NCBI RefSeq assembly: GCF_009676705.1
Contig: NZ_CP046046.1
Coordinates: 1,821,501 to 1,885,500, forward strand
DNA from: Spiribacter sp. 2438
Lineage (GTDB): Bacteria; Pseudomonadota; Gammaproteobacteria; Nitrococcales; Nitrococcaceae
Reading direction: 5' to 3'
DNA length: 64,000 nt
Shown: positions 26,428 through 36,497 of the stretch, one piece after another
Layout: every line of letters starts with the position of its first letter
Position numbering within the stretch: position 1 is the stretch's first letter
Notes under the pieces: model-generated
What the model saw: the letters and a program-made list of their open reading frames with translations, nothing else
The model's database searches: none
Told to the model about the DNA's origin: nothing
Program-made: the position numbers and the translations under genes

Positions 26428-27228
26428 ATGTTGCGTTATCCGGACATTGATCCTGTCGCCATCTCCCTCGGGCCACTGGATATTTACTGGTACGGCCTGA
26501 TGTATGCGGTGGGGTTCGGGCTGGCCTGGTGGCTGGGGCGCCTGCGGGCGCGGCGGCCGGATGCGCCGATTCGGCCGGGGCAGATGGATGACCTGCTGCT
26601 GTTCGGGGCGGTGGGCGTGATTGTGGGCGGCCGCATCGGCTACGCGCTTTTCTATGCCGGCGATCAGGTGCTGGCGGATCCGCTGTCGCTGCTGCGGGTC
26701 TGGGAAGGCGGCATGGCGTTCCACGGCGGGTTGATCGGCGTGATCGTGGTGCTGTGGTTGTATGCCCGTTATCACCGCATCCGCCCCCTCGCCCTGGGGG
26801 ACTTCGTGGCGCCGCTGATTCCCCCGGGGCTGGCGGCGGGGCGGCTGGGCAATTTCATTAACGGCGAGCTCTGGGGCGCGCCCACCACGCTGCCCTGGGG
26901 CATGGTCTATCCGCCGCTGGGTCCCGACCCACGGCATCCCTCGCAGCTCTATCAAATGGCGCTGGAAGGGATCGCGCTGTTCGTTCTGCTGTGGTGGTTC
27001 TCGCGCCGGCCGCGGCCCGCCGGGGCCGTGACCGGGCTGTTCCTGGTGGGATATGGTTCCGCGCGCTTCGTGGTGGAGTTCGTCCGCCTGCCGGATGCAC
27101 ACATCGGTTATCTGGCCGGCGGATGGTTCACGATGGGACAGGCACTTTCCCTGCCCATGATCCTCGCCGGCGCGCTGATCATGACCTGGGCGCTGCGGAG
27201 CCGTTCGTCTTCGTCGACTTCTCATTAA
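26428..27228 (+). CDS. lgt: Prolipoprotein diacylglyceryl transferase
   Basis: 266 residues, polytopic. Family signatures are [13 protein letters not shown] and the Lgt motif [13 protein letters not shown]; catalytic His and Arg are in these regions. It attaches diacylglycerol to the lipobox cysteine of prelipoproteins in the inner membrane. It precedes thyA by 18 bases, an order common in gammaproteobacteria. Confidence 0.95.
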   Translation: MLRYPDIDPVAISLGPLDIYWYGLMYAVGFGLAWWLGRLRARRPDAPIRPGQMDDLLLFGAVGVIVGGRIGYALFYAGDQVLADPLSLLRVWEGGMAFHGGLIGVIVVLWLYARYHRIRPLALGDFVAPLIPPGLAAGRLGNFINGELWGAPTTLPWGMVYPPLGPDPRHPSQLYQMALEGIALFVLLWWFSRRPRPAGAVTGLFLVGYGSARFVVEFVRLPDAHIGYLAGGWFTMGQALSLPMILAGALIMTWALRSRSSSSTSH

Positions 27229-27246
27229 CCGGAATATCGAGTCGCC

Positions 27247-28041
27247 ATGCATCAGTACCTGGATCTTCTGCGTTACGTCCGACGTAACGGGGTTCGCAAA
27301 GCCGATCGAACCGGCACCGGCACGCTGTCCACCTTTGGCTGGCAGATGCGCTATGACCTGGCCGATGGCTTTCCGGTGGTCACCACCAAGAAGCTGCACC
27401 TGCGCTCGATCATTCACGAGCTGCTCTGGTTTCTGGCGGGCGACAGCAACATCCGCTATCTGCAGGACAACGGCGTGTCCATCTGGGACGAGTGGGCGGA
27501 CGAAAACGGAGACCTGGGCCCGATTTACGGCGTCCAGTGGCGCTCCTGGCCGACGCCCGGCGGCGAAGGCATCGACCAGATCGCCCAGGTGGTGGAGCAG
27601 ATCCGAACCCACCCGGACTCGCGCCGGCACATCGTCACCGCCTGGAACCCGGCGGAGGTGGACCGCATGGGGCTGCCGCCCTGTCACGTGCTGTTCCAGT
27701 TTTATGTGGCGGAGGGGCGTCTGTCCTGTCAGCTCTATCAGCGCAGCGCCGATATTTTTCTGGGCGTGCCGTTCAACATCGCCTCTTACGCGCTGCTTAC
27801 CCACATGGTGGCCCAGGTCACCGGCCTCGAGCCGGGGGAGTTCGTCCACACCCTGGGGGACGCGCACCTGTACCTGAATCACCTGGAGCAGGCGGACACC
27901 CAGCTGGCCCGTGAGCCGATGCCCCTGCCCCGGCTGTGGCTCAACCCGGCGGTGGACGACCTGTTCGCCTTCCGCTTTGACGACATCCGCCTGGAGGACT
28001 ACCAGTCCCACCCACGCATCAGCGCCCCCGTGGCGGTGTAA
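27247..28041 (+). CDS. thyA: Thymidylate synthase
   Basis: 264 residues, exactly the E. coli length. N-terminal [20 protein letters not shown], catalytic cysteine in [12 protein letters not shown], phosphate-binding arginine in [12 protein letters not shown]. It makes dTMP from dUMP using methylene-THF and is followed, after three repeat copies, by folA, which recycles the dihydrofolate it produces. Confidence 0.97.
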   Translation: MHQYLDLLRYVRRNGVRKADRTGTGTLSTFGWQMRYDLADGFPVVTTKKLHLRSIIHELLWFLAGDSNIRYLQDNGVSIWDEWADENGDLGPIYGVQWRSWPTPGGEGIDQIAQVVEQIRTHPDSRRHIVTAWNPAEVDRMGLPPCHVLFQFYVAEGRLSCQLYQRSADIFLGVPFNIASYALLTHMVAQVTGLEPGEFVHTLGDAHLYLNHLEQADTQLAREPMPLPRLWLNPAVDDLFAFRFDDIRLEDYQSHPRISAPVAV

Positions 28042-28048
28042 TCGAAGC

Positions 28049-28151
28049 TAGGGGACAGACACTTTCCCGGTAGGGGACAGACACTGAGTTACGGGACAGA
28101 CACAATCCGGACCATGCATCGAGGAGATTTGACGATGGGGGACAGACACAA
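28049..28151 (+). repeat. GGACAG repeats, four copies between thyA and folA
   Basis: Starts at 28049, 28071, 28089 and 28136, spaced 22, 18 and 47 bp, all plus orientation. The last overlaps the folA start codon. Confidence 0.93.
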
Positions 28152-28662
28152 AGCCCGGGTGACGCTGGTGGTGGCCATGTCGGAGAATCGGGTGATCGGG
28201 CGGGACAATGACCTGCCCTGGCGATTGCCCGATGACATGCGCCATTTCGTGGCGCTCACCCGGGGCAAGCCGATTGTGATGGGCCGGCGCAATTACGAGT
28301 CCATCGGCCGGCCGCTGCCGAAGCGGCACAACATTGTCATGACCCGGGACCGGAGCTGGCACGCCGAGGGCTGTGAGGTGGTGCATGATGCCGAGGCCGC
28401 ACTGGCGGCGGCGGGCGAGGTGCCGGAGGTGATGATTATCGGCGGCGCCGAGATTTATGCGGCGTTCCTGCCGCTGGCGGATCGCATCGAGCTCACCCGG
28501 GTGCTGGCCCGGATCGACGGCGACACCGTGTTTCCGCCCTTCGAGGGGCCCGCCTGGCGCTGCACGCAGACCACTCATCACCCGACGGACGCGGATCACG
28601 CCTATCCCATGGATTTCGAGACCTGGGAGCGGCAGCCCGAGGCCACCGACGCCGAGTCCTAG
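28135..28662 (+). CDS. folA: Dihydrofolate reductase
   Basis: 175 residues. Core motifs [31 protein letters not shown] and [13 protein letters not shown] give the NADPH and folate sites. ATG 28135 has GAGGAG eight bases upstream; an earlier in-frame ATG at 28114 has none. A GGACAG repeat overlaps this start, so residues 2-5 (GDRH) are repeat-encoded. The stop overlaps the convergent rho stop in a shared CTAG. Confidence 0.94.
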   Translation: MGDRHKARVTLVVAMSENRVIGRDNDLPWRLPDDMRHFVALTRGKPIVMGRRNYESIGRPLPKRHNIVMTRDRSWHAEGCEVVHDAEAALAAAGEVPEVMIIGGAEIYAAFLPLADRIELTRVLARIDGDTVFPPFEGPAWRCTQTTHHPTDADHAYPMDFETWERQPEATDAES

Positions 28663-29915
28663 CGCTTCATGGCCTGGAAGAACTCGGTGTTGGTCTTGGT
28701 GTCCTTGAGCTTGTCCAGCAGGAATTCGATGGCCGCCAGTTCGTCCATGGGATGCAGCAGCTTGCGCAGAATCCAGACCTTCTGTAGCTCGTCCGGCGTC
28801 ATCAGCAACTCTTCACGACGGGTGCCGGAGCGGTTGATGTTGATGGCGGGATAGATCCGCTTTTCGGCGATGCGGCGGTCCAGATGGACCTCCATGTTGC
28901 CGGTGCCCTTGAACTCCTCGTAAATCACGTCATCCATGCGCGAACCGGTCTCGATCAGCGAGGTGGCGATGATGGTGAGGCTGCCACCTTCCTCGATGTT
29001 GCGAGCGGCACCGAAGAAGCGCTTGGGACGATGCAGGGCGTTGGCGTCGACACCGCCGGTGAGCACCTTGCCGGAGCTCGGCACCACGGTGTTGTAGGCC
29101 CGCGCCAGACGGGTGATGGAGTCAAGCATGATCACCACGTCGCGCTTGTGCTCCACCAGCCGCTTGGCTTTTTCGATGACCATCTCCGCCACCTGCACGT
29201 GGCGATTGGCGGGCTCATCAAAGGTTGAGGACACCACCTCGCCGCGCACCGTGCGCTCCATCTCCGTCACCTCTTCAGGGCGCTCGTCGATCAGCAGCAC
29301 GATGACGTAGGACTCGGGGTTGTTGGCGGTGATGGACTGCGCGATGTTCTGCAGCAGCATGGTCTTGCCGGCCTTGGGCGGCGAGACGATCAGGGCACGC
29401 TGGCCCTTGCCAATGGGGGCACTCAGGTCGATGACCCGGGCGGTGAGGTCCTCGGTGGAACCATTGCCCCGTTCCAGAGGCAGCCGCTCCTTGGGGAACA
29501 GCGGCGTGAGGTTTTCGAACAGGACCTTGTGCTTGGCCGCCTCGGGCTTTTCGTAATTGATCTCATCGACCTTGAGCAGCGCAAAGTAGCGCTCGCTCTC
29601 CTTCGGCGGCCGGATCTTGCCCGAGATGGTGTCGCCGGTGCGCAGGCTGAAGCGTCGGATCTGGCTCGGCGAGACATAGATGTCATCGGGGCCGGCCATG
29701 TAAGAGCTGGTGGCCGAGCGCAGGAAGCCGAATCCGTCCTGCAGGATTTCGAGCACGCCGTCGCCCCAGATGTCCTCGCCTTTCTTGGCGTGGGCCTTCA
29801 GCAGCGCAAAGATGACGTCCTGTTTGCGCGACCGCGCCATGTTCTCGATGCCCAGGGACTGGGCCAGGTCGACCAGTTCGGCCGCGGGTTTATTCTTGAG
29901 TTCGGTGAGATTCAT
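28659..29915 (-). CDS. rho: Transcription termination factor Rho
   Basis: 418 residues, standard length. N-terminal RNA-binding OSB domain ([15 protein letters not shown]), Walker [15 protein letters not shown], Walker [18 protein letters not shown]. Hexameric RNA-dependent ATPase that ends transcripts. It lies downstream of trxA, as in E. coli and relatives. No repeat copy enters this gene. Confidence 0.97.
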   Translation of the reverse strand: MNLTELKNKPAAELVDLAQSLGIENMARSRKQDVIFALLKAHAKKGEDIWGDGVLEILQDGFGFLRSATSSYMAGPDDIYVSPSQIRRFSLRTGDTISGKIRPPKESERYFALLKVDEINYEKPEAAKHKVLFENLTPLFPKERLPLERGNGSTEDLTARVIDLSAPIGKGQRALIVSPPKAGKTMLLQNIAQSITANNPESYVIVLLIDERPEEVTEMERTVRGEVVSSTFDEPANRHVQVAEMVIEKAKRLVEHKRDVVIMLDSITRLARAYNTVVPSSGKVLTGGVDANALHRPKRFFGAARNIEEGGSLTIIATSLIETGSRMDDVIYEEFKGTGNMEVHLDRRIAEKRIYPAININRSGTRREELLMTPDELQKVWILRKLLHPMDELAAIEFLLDKLKDTKTNTEFFQAMKR

Positions 29916-29988
29916 TGTCCTATCCGGGCCGCCCGACGGGCGACCGCGACTCTGGTGGGAATGGGCCGTGCCCGGGAATGGTTCTTTA

Positions 29989-30315
29989 TTAGAGGTTGCT
30001 GTCGATAAAGGCGGACAGCTGGGCCTTGGAGAGCGCGCCGACCTTGGTGGCCTCGACGCTGCCGTTCTTGAACAGCATCAATGTCGGAATCCCGCGGATG
30101 CCGTACTTGGGCGGCGTCTCGGGGTTCTCGTCAATGTTGAGCTTGGCGATCTTGAGCTGGCCGTCGTACTGACCGGCGACTTCCTCGAGGATCGGAGAAA
30201 TCATCTTGCAGGGACCGCACCATTCGGCCCAGTAGTCCACCAGCACGGGTTGCTCGGCATTGATAACTTCGGATTCAAAATCGGCATCGGAGACGTGGAC
30301 GATGTTGTCGGTCAC
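29989..30315 (-). CDS. trxA: Thioredoxin 1
   Basis: 108 residues with the redox site WCGPC (C33, C36) and the cis-proline region [12 protein letters not shown]. Reduces protein disulfides and supplies electrons to enzymes such as the thiol peroxidase encoded at 16.8 kb. Located 73 bases before rho on the same strand. Confidence 0.97.
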   Translation of the reverse strand: MTDNIVHVSDADFESEVINAEQPVLVDYWAEWCGPCKMISPILEEVAGQYDGQLKIAKLNIDENPETPPKYGIRGIPTLMLFKNGSVEATKVGALSKAQLSAFIDSNL

Positions 30316-30461
30316 GAAGGGGACCTCCAGAAACTAACGGATGTTGAAAGGTCGGGCGCCAGCCATCGTGAGCTCGGTCGCTGACCGGTTGCATGAAGTT
30401 GAAAACGGGGGATGCGCCGCACCGGGCACGATGGGCGGAGATTATCCCCCCTCCCCGGGCG

Positions 30462-30490
30462 TGTCAACTGTCCGGCAGAGTCGCTATAGT
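30462..30490 (+). promoter_or_regulatory. Putative sigma-70 promoter of cysQ
   Basis: TGTCAA (30462-30467), a 17-base spacer, then TATAGT (30485-30490), ending 28 bases before the cysQ ATG. Confidence 0.5.
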
Positions 30491-30518
30491 GGCGGGTTTT
30501 CCGACCCAAGGGACTGCC

Positions 30519-31379
30519 ATGGACACGGATTTGACTGTCCTCGTTGAGGAAGCGGCGACCATTGCCGAATCCGCCGGGCGAGAAATCCTCTCGATCTACG
30601 CCGGTCATTTCGACGTCGAGACCAAGGCAGACGACTCGCCGCTGACCGCCGCCGACCGCGCCGCCCATACGCTGATCAATCGGGCCCTTGAGACCCTGAC
30701 CCCGGACATCCCGGTGCTCTCTGAGGAGGGTGGCCTGCCGGATTTCGAGGCGCGGCGCCACTGGTCGCGCTACTGGCTGGTGGATCCGCTGGACGGCACT
30801 CGGGAGTTCATCAAGCGCAACGGTGAGTTCACCGTCAACATCGCCCTGATTGTCGCTGGCCGGCCGGTGCTCGGCGTCATTCACGCGCCGGTGCTCAATC
30901 GCACCTACCTGGGTATTCACGCCCTGGATGCGGAGTTCTTGCCGGGCAAAGTGTCTGTCCCCTATCGACAGGCGGAGCGCCGAGACGCCGACGGTGTGGT
31001 GCCGCTCGGCACCCGGCGCCTCGAGGATCGGTCGCCGGTGCTGGTGGTGAGCCGGTCCCATCGGCACCCCCAGGTGGAGCGACTGCTGGAGCGGTTGCCG
31101 CCGGTTGAGACGCTGTCCATGGGGAGTTCGCTGAAGTTCTGTCTGGTGGCGGAAGGCAGCGCGGACTGCTATCCCCGCTTCGGGCCGACATCGGAGTGGG
31201 ACAGCGCCGCGGCTCAGGCCATCGTTGAGGCCGCCGGCGGCTGCGTGATCCGCACCGACGGTGAGCCGCTGCGCTACAACACCAAGCCCTCCATCCTGAA
31301 CCCCAACTTCATCGCCCTCGGCGACCCGAGCTGGGGATGGATGGATTATCTGGACGGATTGCCGGTGGAGGAGCGCTAG
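30519..31379 (+). CDS. cysQ: 3'(2'),5'-bisphosphate nucleotidase
   Basis: 286 residues of the inositol-phosphatase fold: VLSEEGGLPDFE, the metal motif DPLDGTREFIKRN, and WDSAAAQAIVEAAGG. It hydrolyses PAP from sulfate assimilation. ATG 30519 follows AAGGGA; an in-frame upstream ATG at 30393 was rejected because the promoter lies between. A GGACAG repeat is translated at about residues 146-150 (VSVPY), giving a short insertion in a surface loop before TRRLEDRSPVLVVSRSH. Confidence 0.92.
   Translation: MDTDLTVLVEEAATIAESAGREILSIYAGHFDVETKADDSPLTAADRAAHTLINRALETLTPDIPVLSEEGGLPDFEARRHWSRYWLVDPLDGTREFIKRNGEFTVNIALIVAGRPVLGVIHAPVLNRTYLGIHALDAEFLPGKVSVPYRQAERRDADGVVPLGTRRLEDRSPVLVVSRSHRHPQVERLLERLPPVETLSMGSSLKFCLVAEGSADCYPRFGPTSEWDSAAAQAIVEAAGGCVIRTDGEPLRYNTKPSILNPNFIALGDPSWGWMDYLDGLPVEER
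30950..30966 (-). repeat. GGACAG repeat in cysQ
   Basis: Minus-orientation copy ATAGGGGACAGACACTT, read in frame antisense as KVSVPYR. Confidence 0.92.
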
Positions 31380-31387
31380 GCGGCTCC

Positions 31388-33154
31388 TCATTTCATCAGT
31401 ACGTATTCGCCGGGGGCGTCGGTATAGGGGGCATAGCCGGCCTCTGGCGCGCCCATGGACGGCGGCGAGGCGGGTTCGCTGCTGTGATCCGCCAGCCACT
31501 GCTGCCAGGCCGGCCACCAGGACCCCTCCTGACTTTCCACCTCGCGGGCGAAGCGCTCCCGCGAATAGCTCGAGCCCAGCGGCTCGAAGTGCTTGACTTG
31601 GTAGCGACGCCGCGGGCGCCCCGGCTCGCTGACAATGCCGGCGTTGTGGCCGCCGCTGGTGAGCAGGAAGGTGACGTCGGTGCGGGCCAGACGCACGATT
31701 TTGTACACCGATTCCCAGGGGGCGATGTGGTCCTTCTGGGTGCCAATGGCAAAAATCGGGGCGCGAATGTCGCCGACGGCCACCGGCCGCCCGTCAATGT
31801 CGTAGCGGCCTTCCACCAGATCGTTCTGCATGAACAGGTCCCGAAGGTATTCGCTGTGCATGCGGTAAGGCAGCCGGGTGGCGTCGGCGTTCCAGGCCAT
31901 CAGGTCGAACATGTCCTCCCGCTCGCCCATCAGGTAGTTGCGCACCATCCGTGACCACACCAGATCCTGAGAGCGCAGCATCTGGAATGCGCCGGCCATC
32001 TGATCGTGGTCCAGGTAGCCCTTGGCCCACATGACGTCCTCCAGGAAGGTCACCTGGGACTCGTCGATGAACAGCTCCAACTCGCCGGGCTCGGTGAAGT
32101 CGGTCTGGGCGGCCAGCAGCGACAGACTGGCCAGGCGATTGTCGTTTTCCCGGGCCATGGCGGCGGCGGTCAGGGTCAGCAGGGTACCGCCCAGGCAGTA
32201 GCCCACACCGTGGACCGGCTGATCCGGGACGATGTGGTTAATGGCCTTGAGGGCGTCATCAATGCCCAGGCGACGATAATCGGCCATGCCGTATTCCCGA
32301 TCCGCCGGACCCGGGTTCTTCCAGGACACCATGAAGACCGTGTGACCCTGGCTCACCAGGTACTCCACCAGCGAGCGCCCGGGCCGCAGGTCGAGAATGT
32401 AGTACTTCATGATCCAGGCGGGCACGATAAGAATCGGCTCCGGGTGGACCGTTTCGGTGGTGGGCGAGTACTGAATCAGTTCCATCAGATCGTTGCGGTG
32501 AACCACCTTGCCCGGCGTCAGCGCCAGGTTTTCGCCCACCGCAAATTCGTGACTGTCCTCTACCGAGTCCTGTTTGTAGGGATGGCCGCTGATCTCTTCC
32601 TGGAAATCCTCCAGCCAATTCGAAGTGCCCCGCACCAGGTTCCAGCCGCCTTCTTCGATGGTGCGACCGATGACTTCGGGGTTGGTGGGCAGGTAGTTGG
32701 ACGGCGACATCACGTCCAGCATCTGACGAACGGTGAAGTTGACCACTTCCTCGTGATGGGGGTCGACGCCGGGGACGCCGGTGGTGGCGACGTGCCACCA
32801 CTGCTGCTGGAGCAGAAAACTCTGATGAATCAGGGAGTAGGGCCACTTGTGCCAGGCATCGTCCTCGAAGCGGTTATCGTGGGGCAGCGGCTCGATGCAG
32901 CGCTGATGGCTGTCGCCGGTGAGGCACCGCCCGGAGAAAGCGGTCAGGCGCAGGCTTTTGCGGACCGCTTTTTCCAGCAGCGCGTTCTGACGGCCGGGGT
33001 TGATGGCCAGATGGGCGGCCCAGTCCATGAACGCCAGCTGGATTGCGGTGGGCGACACCCCGCGGGTCATCTGCCCCATGGCCGCGTGCAACAGCCGGTC
33101 AAAGGGCAGCGCTCCATCAATGTATTCGTGGAAAGCGTGCCGGGTGCGGGTCAT
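31388..33154 (-). CDS. phaC: Class I polyhydroxyalkanoate synthase
   Basis: 588 residues. Lipase-like box GYCLGGTLL holds the catalytic cysteine; the catalytic Asp is in GTQKDHIAPW and His in TSGGHNAGIVSEPG. Length fits class I enzymes that polymerise short-chain hydroxyacyl-CoA into storage granules. No phaA, phaB or phasin gene adjoins it, so the pathway partners are elsewhere. Confidence 0.93.
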   Translation of the reverse strand: MTRTRHAFHEYIDGALPFDRLLHAAMGQMTRGVSPTAIQLAFMDWAAHLAINPGRQNALLEKAVRKSLRLTAFSGRCLTGDSHQRCIEPLPHDNRFEDDAWHKWPYSLIHQSFLLQQQWWHVATTGVPGVDPHHEEVVNFTVRQMLDVMSPSNYLPTNPEVIGRTIEEGGWNLVRGTSNWLEDFQEEISGHPYKQDSVEDSHEFAVGENLALTPGKVVHRNDLMELIQYSPTTETVHPEPILIVPAWIMKYYILDLRPGRSLVEYLVSQGHTVFMVSWKNPGPADREYGMADYRRLGIDDALKAINHIVPDQPVHGVGYCLGGTLLTLTAAAMARENDNRLASLSLLAAQTDFTEPGELELFIDESQVTFLEDVMWAKGYLDHDQMAGAFQMLRSQDLVWSRMVRNYLMGEREDMFDLMAWNADATRLPYRMHSEYLRDLFMQNDLVEGRYDIDGRPVAVGDIRAPIFAIGTQKDHIAPWESVYKIVRLARTDVTFLLTSGGHNAGIVSEPGRPRRRYQVKHFEPLGSSYSRERFAREVESQEGSWWPAWQQWLADHSSEPASPPSMGAPEAGYAPYTDAPGEYVLMK

Positions 33155-33170
33155 GTGGCCTCCTTGGGAA

Positions 33171-33231
33171 AGTGTCTGTCCCCTATCTCGGTGACTGTCC
33201 CCTAGCGGGAAAGTGTCTGTCCTCTAATTCG
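33171..33231 (-). repeat. GGACAG repeats, three tandem copies upstream of phaC
   Basis: Copies at 33171, 33191 and 33210 (spacing 19-20 bp), all minus orientation; the middle one is the GACAGTCAC variant. They fill the gap between ybbP and phaC. Confidence 0.93.
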
Positions 33232-33264
33232 GCCGCGGGGAGCCGGGCAGGGTTCCTGAGGGGG

Positions 33265-35739
33265 TCAGCCTTCGCGGAGGAGGCGCATCGGCGAGGCGCG
33301 GTAGTACCGTCGGGCGCCGAGGCTGCCGGCGACCCAGACGGTGACCAGGCCGACCAGGGCGCCAACGACCAGGGTGAGCGGCCGGAATGGGTAGTCCAGG
33401 TTGAACAGCACTTCGGCCACCACCACGCCGGCGCCGGTGGCGGCAAGGCCCGCCAGCCCGCCGGCGACGGCACCCACCAGGCAGAACTCGAGGCGCGCCA
33501 TGCCGCGAATGCGTCGGCCGCTGGCCCCCAGAGCGCGCAGCAGAGCACTCTCGAAGCGCCGCTCCTCACCGGTGATTTGCAGGGCCGCCAACAGCACCAG
33601 CACCCCCGCCGCCAGGGTCAGCAGCGACATCAGCTCCACCACCGAGGCGCCCTGGTTGATGATGGTGCGCACGATCCGCAGCACGCTGGTGACGTCAATG
33701 GGCGTCACGCTGGGGTAGCTGCGGATGACGTCGGCGAGAATGTGACTGTCCTCTTCCGGCAAGTGAAAGCTGGTCAGCCAGGTGTGGGGCAGGTCCTCGA
33801 AGGTGCCCGGGGAGGCCAGCACGAAGAAGTTGACGTTAAAGCTCTCCCAGCGGACTTCGCGCAGGTTGGTGACCTCGGCGGTGACGCTGCGGCCACCGGC
33901 GGTGAACGTCAGGCGGTCGCCAAGCTCGATACCGAGGCGCTCGGCAAAATCGGTCTCCACCGACAGCTGGGGCGGCGGATCCGCCACGTCACCCCACCAC
34001 TCGCCGGCCACCACGCGGTTGTCGGCAGCCAGCTCCTGGGCCCAGGACAGGTTGAACTCCCGCCGCGCCAGTCGACGGGCCTGAGGGCTGTCATACTCCT
34101 CGGCCTCAAACGGCTCATTGTTGAACTCGGTGAGTCGGGCCCGAACCATGGGGTAGAAGCGGGTCTCGATGCCGGCGTCATCCAGCCGACCGCGGACACC
34201 CGCCACTTCGTCGGACTGGATATTGATCAGAAACTGATTGGGGGCGTCGGGCGGGATTTCCGCCTGCCAGGCGGTGAGCAGGTCATTGCGGACCACCGCC
34301 AGCAGAAACAGGCTCATCAACCCCACGCCTACGGCCACGATTTGAATGGTGGCGGTCACCGGTCGTCGGGTGAAGCCGGTGAGCCACAGTAGCCGGGCCT
34401 GGCCGCCACGGCGCGACCAGGCGCGGGCGCCATAAACCACGCTGGCCGCCACCGCGGTGAGCACCGCCAGAGTCGCGGCAACAGCGCCGTAGACACTCAG
34501 GGTCACCCGAACATCGCCGGCCTGCCAGGCCATCAGGGCCAGAATCACCAGCGCCGCCACCAGAAGCGGCACTCCGGCGCGCAGCAGGCCGGTGCCGAGG
34601 TCCTGTCGCAACACCCGCATGGGCGGGGTATCCCGCAGTCGGACCAGCGTCGGTAAAGCAAAACCAAGGAGAGCGGCGCCGGCGGTGAGCCAGCCGGTGA
34701 CCAGCGGCTGCCAGCCGGGGGGTGGCAGTTCGGCACCCAGCAACTCCGCCACCAGCGCCAGCATGCCCAGGTGCAGAAGGTACCCCAGGGCGGCGCCGAT
34801 GGCGCCGGCGAAAATCCCCAGCCAGAGGAGTTTGCCGACGAATAGCCGCGTCACCTGTCGCCGGGTGGCGCCGGTGGCCCGCATGACCGCGACGCCGGGG
34901 ATCTGCCGCTCGGCGTAGTGCCGCACGGTCAGCAGCACGGCCACACCGGCGACAATCACCGTCAGCAAAGCCGCCAGTCCGAGGAAGCGTTTCGCCTGCT
35001 CGATGATCTCGCCAGCGCCCTGGCCCTGGTCACCGGGTGTGGCGATTTCAATGGCGTTGCCGTGCTCGGCGCGCAGGGCGTCGGTGAAGGAAGTGACTGT
35101 CCCCAAATCACCGGCCAGCAGAAGCCGATGGCGTACCCGACTGCCGGCGCCGAGGAGTTCGGTGGCGTCCAGGTCCCCGTGATTGATCATGACCCGGGGA
35201 GCGAGGTTGCCGAAGCCCTCGCCGCGGTCCGGCTCAAAGCTGAGGATGCGGGTCACCTCAAGCTCGATGGCGCCAATATTTAGACTGTCCCCTATCTCCA
35301 GATCCAGCAGTCCCAGCAGACGGGATTCCAGCCAGGCGGTGCCGGAGGCGGGGATGTTCTCGGGGCGGGTTTCGGGGGCACCGGGGGCGGACTGCACCCG
35401 CAATTCGCCGCGCAGGGGATATGCATCGCTGACGGCCTTGGCGGAAACCAGGCGGTTGGCATCACCGGCCAGCACCACGGTGGGGAACGTGGCGGTAACG
35501 GCGGTGTCCAGCCCCAGCGCCTCGGCTCGCTCCACCCATTCATCCGGAATCAGCTCCCCATACTCCACGGCCCGGTCGGCGGCCAGCAGGTCGGCGGCGC
35601 GGGCTTCGGTGGCGCCGGCCACCCGGTCCGCCAGCCAGGCGACGCCGGTGACGGCGGCCACCGCCACGATCACCGCCAGCGCCAGCAGGCGCAGTTCGCC
35701 GCCGCGCCAATCGCGGTACAGGAGTCGCAGGGCCAGCAT
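33265..35739 (-). CDS. ybbP: ABC transporter permease, YbbP family
   Basis: 824 residues with FtsX-like domains at both ends: an N-terminal membrane segment, a periplasmic domain, three to four central segments (LGLAALLTVIVAGVAVLLTV), a second periplasmic domain, and four C-terminal segments. YbbAP is a MacB-type exporter; its substrate is not established. Start ATG 35739 overlaps the ybbA stop. Three GGACAG repeat copies are translated in its periplasmic parts (EEDSHI, GDSLNI, LGTVTSF). Confidence 0.87.
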   Translation of the reverse strand: MLALRLLYRDWRGGELRLLALAVIVAVAAVTGVAWLADRVAGATEARAADLLAADRAVEYGELIPDEWVERAEALGLDTAVTATFPTVVLAGDANRLVSAKAVSDAYPLRGELRVQSAPGAPETRPENIPASGTAWLESRLLGLLDLEIGDSLNIGAIELEVTRILSFEPDRGEGFGNLAPRVMINHGDLDATELLGAGSRVRHRLLLAGDLGTVTSFTDALRAEHGNAIEIATPGDQGQGAGEIIEQAKRFLGLAALLTVIVAGVAVLLTVRHYAERQIPGVAVMRATGATRRQVTRLFVGKLLWLGIFAGAIGAALGYLLHLGMLALVAELLGAELPPPGWQPLVTGWLTAGAALLGFALPTLVRLRDTPPMRVLRQDLGTGLLRAGVPLLVAALVILALMAWQAGDVRVTLSVYGAVAATLAVLTAVAASVVYGARAWSRRGGQARLLWLTGFTRRPVTATIQIVAVGVGLMSLFLLAVVRNDLLTAWQAEIPPDAPNQFLINIQSDEVAGVRGRLDDAGIETRFYPMVRARLTEFNNEPFEAEEYDSPQARRLARREFNLSWAQELAADNRVVAGEWWGDVADPPPQLSVETDFAERLGIELGDRLTFTAGGRSVTAEVTNLREVRWESFNVNFFVLASPGTFEDLPHTWLTSFHLPEEDSHILADVIRSYPSVTPIDVTSVLRIVRTIINQGASVVELMSLLTLAAGVLVLLAALQITGEERRFESALLRALGASGRRIRGMARLEFCLVGAVAGGLAGLAATGAGVVVAEVLFNLDYPFRPLTLVVGALVGLVTVWVAGSLGARRYYRASPMRLLREG
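33741..33755 (-). repeat. GGACAG repeat in ybbP (copy 1)
   Basis: AAGAGGACAGTCACA, sense strand, translated EEDSHI. Confidence 0.85.
35092..35108 (-). repeat. GGACAG repeat in ybbP (copy 2)
   Basis: ATTTGGGGACAGTCACT, sense strand, translated DLGTVT, a different frame from the other sense copies. Confidence 0.75.
35281..35296 (-). repeat. GGACAG repeat in ybbP (copy 3)
   Basis: AGATAGGGGACAGTCTA, sense strand, translated IGDSLN. Confidence 0.85.
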
Positions 35740-36497
35740 CAGTCCGCGTCCCTCACCAGTCGGCCGTCACGCAGATAAAGCACCTGGGCGCAGCGGGCCG
35801 CCACGGCATGGTCATGGGTCACGAGGATTAAGGTGGTGCCGTGATCCCGGTTCAGTTCGAAAAGCAGGTCGATGATCTGGCCGCCGGTGCGATGATCCAG
35901 GTTGCCGGTGGGCTCATCGGCGAACAGCACTTCCGGCTGGCTGATGAAGGCCCGGGCCAGCGCGACCCGCTGCTGTTCACCCCCGGAGAGCTGCGCCGGA
36001 TAGTGGGCTAGCCGCTCGCCGAGACCGACGCGTTGCAGGGCTTCGGTGGCCCGCTGACGTGCGTGTCTGTCCCCGATCAGCTCGGCGGGCAGCATGGCGT
36101 TTTCCAGCGCGGTCAGGCCCGGCAGCAGATGGAAGGCCTGGAAGACGAAGCCGACGGTGCCGGCGCGCAGGGCGGCACGCTGGTCTTCATCCAGCTCGGT
36201 GAGGTTATGGCCCTGGAGGAAGATCTCGCCGGCGCTGGGCAGGTCGAGGCCGGCCAACAGACCCAGCAGGGTCGATTTGCCCGAGCCGGAGGTGCCGAGA
36301 ATGGCGATGGAGTCGCCTTCATCAATGCTAAAATCGAGATTCTCGAACAGACTGATTCGACCCTCGGGGGCGTCGAAGGCCATGCCCAGACCCCGCGCCT
36401 CGAGGATCGGTGCTTCTTCGGAGGACGCATCCTTGCCCCACTTTTTGTCTGTCCCATACCGGGACTGGTTGTCCGTGTTGACCGTGTCTGCTGGCAT
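35739..36497 (-). CDS. ybbA: ABC transporter ATP-binding protein, YbbA family
   Basis: 252 residues. Walker [14 protein letters not shown], signature [14 protein letters not shown], Walker [13 protein letters not shown]. Partners the YbbP permease whose start it overlaps. ATG 36497 is used; it shares bases with the divergent tesA start. A GGACAG copy is translated at GDRHARQRA, in the helical subdomain, and a second lies in the extended N-terminal tail (RYGTDKKWG) absent from the family. Confidence 0.9.
   Translation of the reverse strand: MPADTVNTDNQSRYGTDKKWGKDASSEEAPILEARGLGMAFDAPEGRISLFENLDFSIDEGDSIAILGTSGSGKSTLLGLLAGLDLPSAGEIFLQGHNLTELDEDQRAALRAGTVGFVFQAFHLLPGLTALENAMLPAELIGDRHARQRATEALQRVGLGERLAHYPAQLSGGEQQRVALARAFISQPEVLFADEPTGNLDHRTGGQIIDLLFELNRDHGTTLILVTHDHAVAARCAQVLYLRDGRLVRDAD
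36063..36076 (-). repeat. GGACAG repeat in ybbA
   Basis: CGGGGACAGACACG, sense strand, translated GDRHA. Confidence 0.85.
36442..36463 (-). repeat. GGACAG repeat in ybbA N-terminal tail
   Basis: TATGGGACAGACAAAAA variant, sense strand, translated YGTDKK. Confidence 0.88.
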
